Source: Betaproteobacteria bacterium
GTDB taxonomy: Bacteria > Pseudomonadota > Gammaproteobacteria > Burkholderiales > Thiobacillaceae
Assembly (NCBI GenBank): GCA_020049415.1
Contig: JAIFKV010000062.1
Location: forward strand, 1 to 46,137
DNA length: 46,137 nucleotides
Reading direction: 5' to 3'
Position numbers and translations under genes: made by a program. Shown in pieces: positions 43,536-46,137 of this stretch. Numbering within the stretch: position 1 is the first letter of the stretch; each line of letters starts with the position of its first letter. The notes beneath the pieces are model-generated. The model searched no databases, had not been told where the DNA came from, and was given only the letters and a program-made list of their open reading frames with translations.

Positions 43536-44305
43536 GTTTCCTCCGCCTGACTACTTTTCGGATCCGCGTTTTGCAGCGCCATCAGGGGTCGCATGGTAGT
43601 GAGCAGATTGGCGAACAGTCTGGGGTGCAATGCTTCTTGATCGGCCAATAATTGCTTCATGTGCATACGTTGCATCGGCATCGAAAAACAGGCCGGGCAG
43701 TTTTCAAAGATCACCGGTAGCGCGGCATTCTTGGCGAAATCGCGGGTCTGCCGTTCGCGCGCATAGATTAACGGCCGGATTACCCGGACATCGCCGGCAT
43801 CGTTCAAGTAATGCGCCTGCATGGTGCGCAACTTGCCACCAAAGAAGGCGCTCATCAGAAAACTTTCCGCCAGGTCGTCGAGGTGCTGCGCCAATGCCAG
43901 CACATTGCAGCCGTGCAGGCGGGCTTGTGCATACAGGATGCCACGCCGCATGCGCGAGCAATAAGCGCAGAAGGAGGTTCCCTTCATGTGCGTTTCGGCC
44001 TGCTCGAGGATCGGCTGCGACTCATAGAAATACGCTACGCCCAGGTCGGCGAGATAGCTCTTCAGCGGCGATGGATCGTATTCCGGCGATTGCGGATCGA
44101 CTGTGCAGGCGGCGAGTTCGAACTTGATCGGCGCTTTCTTTTGCAGATGCAGGAGGATATGCAACAGAGAAAGGCTGTCCTTGCCGCCAGACAGGCCGAG
44201 CAAAATTCGGTCGCCTTCGCGAATCATGTCGTAGTCGCCAATCGCTCGGCCAGCGGCGCTGATCAACGAGCGAGATGGGGGGATTGGTTGAGCCGTTGGC
44301 GTCAT
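43532..44305 (-). CDS. ttcA: tRNA 2-thiocytidine biosynthesis protein
   Basis: The 257-residue enzyme introduces sulfur at C32 of some tRNAs. The PP-loop SGGKDS (39-44), the cluster cysteines CAYC (113, 116) and a third in CPACF (about 204) match TtcA, which carries a [4Fe-4S] cluster. It is shorter than the E. coli protein at the N-terminus. The start overlaps the stop of the TlpA-like remnant by four bases. Confidence 0.95.
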   Translation of the reverse strand: MTPTAQPIPPSRSLISAAGRAIGDYDMIREGDRILLGLSGGKDSLSLLHILLHLQKKAPIKFELAACTVDPQSPEYDPSPLKSYLADLGVAYFYESQPILEQAETHMKGTSFCAYCSRMRRGILYAQARLHGCNVLALAQHLDDLAESFLMSAFFGGKLRTMQAHYLNDAGDVRVIRPLIYARERQTRDFAKNAALPVIFENCPACFSMPMQRMHMKQLLADQEALHPRLFANLLTTMRPLMALQNADPKSSQAEET

Positions 44306-44454
44306 CGAAGCAGCGGTAGCAACAAAGCGTCCAGGCCAGCTTCACTGACCCCGCTTGTCAGCGTCGCGATGGCATTGCCCTGCCGATCGAACAGCACGGA
44401 GTACGGCAGTCCGTCGAGCGTGACCAGCTGCATGGACCATCTGAACGGTTTCAA
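44302..44454 (-). pseudogene. C-terminal remnant of a TlpA/ResA-like thioredoxin
   Basis: A 50-codon frame has LDGLPYSVLFDRQGNAIATL followed by SEAGLDALLLPLLR, which is the last part of a TlpA-type thioredoxin (cis-Pro stretch and final helix). The CxxC domain and signal sequence are missing. Its stop overlaps the ttcA start by four bases, as a normal operon member would, and a TTG start could overlap the dsbD stop. I infer an internal deletion removing about 100 codons, or an assembly fault. Confidence 0.6.
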
Positions 44455-46137
44455 GGCAGTGCTTTGCTGAGGCTGTCGAGGAATTTCTCGGCGGGTTCAT
44501 AACCAACCACACGATAGGCAATTTCAGCGCCGGACTTGTCGAAGAAAACAATGCCGGGCGGGCCAAACAACTTGAAACGGGCCAGCAGTGTTTTGCCTGA
44601 ACGTTGGCGTCGGTGAAGGTGAATTTCTCCATTTCTTTGCATGAAACACACCAATCGGCATAGAAATCCAGCATCACCGCGCGGCCACCCGCACCTTGGA
44701 TGGCGGCTTCAAGCTCGGCGACATTTTTTACCCGTTGAAATTCCATATGCGCTGATTCCTCGGCTGTGCCAGCGCCGCCTTTGAATACGGAAAGAGGTTG
44801 TAGCAAATCTCGACTGCCGCCCATCGCACCTAACAGCAGCGCGATGCCGGCGACTAGCGCCATCATGCCTACACCTTTCCAGAAGCGGGCAAGACCTTTG
44901 GCGTTGACCGTCATCGGCTCCAGCGCATGCAGGAACATCGAGGAGATGATCAGCAACGCCGCCCACAGCAGCATCTGTGTGATTTCCGATATCACCGGCG
45001 AAATCAGCCAGATCGCAACCGCCAGCAAGGCGACGCCAAAGAAGCGTTTCACCGCGTCCATCCAGCCGCCGGCGCGCGGCAGCAACGCACCCGCCGAGAG
45101 TCCGATCAGCAAAAGTGGCATGCCCATGCCGATGGCCAGCGAGAACAGCGACACGCCGCCAAGCACGACGTCGCTGGTCTGGCTGATATAGAGCAGTGCG
45201 CCGGCCAGCGGAGCGGCAACGCAGGGGCCGACGATCAGCGCCGAGATCGCGCCCATCACGAACACGCTGGTAAAACGGCCGCCCTGGATGCGGTTGCTGG
45301 CTTCGGTAAAGCGGCTTTGCAGGAAGCTGGGCATTTGCAATTCGTAAAAGCCGAACATCGACATCGCCAGCGCGACGAAGATTGCCGCGCCCGTCCCCAG
45401 TGCCCATGGATTTTGCAGCGCATTGGAAATCAGGGTTCCGGAAAGGCCGGCAGCGACGCCGGCCATCGCGTAGGTCACCGCCATACCCAGCACATAGGCG
45501 AGCGAAAGCATGAAACCCTTGCGCTTGGTGATGCCTTTGCCCTGACCGACGATGATGCCGGAGAGAATCGGGATCATCGGGAACACGCAGGGCGTCAGCG
45601 ACAGCAGCAAGCCAAAGCCGAAGAAGCTGATGATCACCAGCCAGTAATTGCCGCCTTGCAGAATAGCGGTTACCTGGCTGGTATCGGAGGTGTCCGTGTT
45701 TGCGGCGGGAGGGGCGGTCGGGGTGGCCGCGTCGGTCGGCGAGATCGCGATGCTTGCCTGTTTGCCGATGCCGGCGGCCTGTTCGGTGCTGATATCCACC
45801 GTCAACATGACATCTTGTGGCGGGTAACAGATACCCTTTTCGCTGCAGCCCTGATGCGAGGCTTCGAGCTTCAGAATCCGGGCGCTGCTTGCATCGCCCG
45901 TCAGTCGGACAACCGCGTTGAACGACTTCTGATAGACAAGCATTTTGCCGAAGTTTTCGTCGATCTTTTCCTTCGCTGTCGGCAGGTCGATGCCGGCAAT
46001 GCTGATGCCAGCCGGTTCGGTCACCTTGAAGCTGATCTTGTCGCGATATAGGTAATAGTCTTTGGCGATCGTAAAGCGGGCATCGAGATTGCCATCGGCA
46101 CGCGGCGACAACGCTAGTTTGAAGGCTTCCTCAGGCG
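44451..46137 (-). pseudogene. dsbD: Thiol:disulfide interchange protein DsbD, frameshifted and cut at the window edge
   Basis: The frame from the right edge to about 44597 encodes the N-terminal alpha domain (GCSEKGICYPP), eight membrane helices with TPCVFPMIPILSG and GPCVAAPLAGAL, and the start of the thioredoxin domain (YADWCVSCKEMEKFTFTDAN). Then homology moves to another frame, LLARFKLFGPPGIVFFDKSG, ending SLSKALP with a stop at 44453-44451. About 18-20 residues between NVQA and LLARF usually present in DsbD are missing, so a deletion that is not a multiple of three is likely. Without repair the product has a garbled C-terminus. DsbD passes electrons from cytosolic thioredoxin to the periplasm, where they serve cytochrome c maturation. 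Confidence 0.8.

Noticed and set aside
1..46137. CRISPR array, prophage or toxin-antitoxin pair
   Set aside because: No regularly spaced direct repeats, phage structural genes or paired small toxin/antitoxin genes were seen in the window.

Overview
The window looks like a chromosomal segment of a betaproteobacterium, most likely Rhodocyclales or a close relative. This rests on family resemblance, not a database search: a complete ccoI-ccoS-ccoNOQP-ccoG-fixH-DUF3149 cytochrome cbb3 cluster, the pair lysC/tRNA-Ser(GCU), a pdxA-rsmA pair, and a large PAS-GGDEF-EAL-CZB signalling protein. Base composition is moderately GC-rich throughout.

Layout. (1) 1-4.6 kb is accessory: the cut-off 3' end of a PhoR-type kinase, a large unknown lipoprotein with a class-II-cyclase-like DADDTA motif, a large unknown cytosolic protein, a 169-bp palindromic MITE-like element and a small membrane protein. 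(2) 4.6-11.0 kb is an arsenic island: a CMD-Rieske fusion, then ArsR with a clear inverted-repeat operator, two different thiol-type arsenate reductases, an AqpS-like channel, a secreted metallo-beta-lactamase-fold protein with a degenerate metal site, an ArsP/YraQ permease, a small CMD-like protein with a cysteine tail, the ArsM methyltransferase and a small CxxC redox protein. Together these could reduce arsenate, methylate arsenite and export inorganic and methylated arsenicals. (3) 11.0-16.8 kb: TlpA-like thioredoxin, secreted hydrolase-like protein, second MBL protein, YhdH/AcuI-type reductase, a DUF3617 protein and another secreted unknown. (4) 16.9-23.7 kb, minus strand: a tightly coupled signalling operon (DUF4349 lipoprotein, a small gene interrupted by an in-frame amber codon, HDOD protein, CheD), then the c-di-GMP protein.

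(5) 23.7-24.8 kb holds an IS91-type transposase remnant and decayed DNA beside tRNA-Ser(GCU), whose first two acceptor pairs do not match. (6) 24.8-28.8 kb is housekeeping: lysC, yccA, pdxA, rsmA. (7) 28.8-37.2 kb is the cbb3 oxidase, maturation and assembly cluster, with an FNR/ANR box before ccoN and a strong terminator after the last small gene. (8) A chemoreceptor with a periplasmic CxxCH haem motif and a sigma-28-like promoter follows, then ppc and plsC. (9) On the minus strand at the right end are apaH, ttcA, a truncated TlpA-like remnant and a frameshifted dsbD that runs off the window.

Other scattered elements are three copies of a palindromic ~100-120 bp repeat (about 8.4, 12.5 and 19.6 kb), one dRS3-like 20-mer and several hairpins. 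The points most worth checking are the amber-interrupted gene in a translationally coupled operon, the composition of the arsenic island (degenerate MBL and Cys-tailed CMD protein), the haem chemoreceptor beside the oxidase cluster, the odd tRNA-Ser, and the double lesion in dsbD/tlpA.
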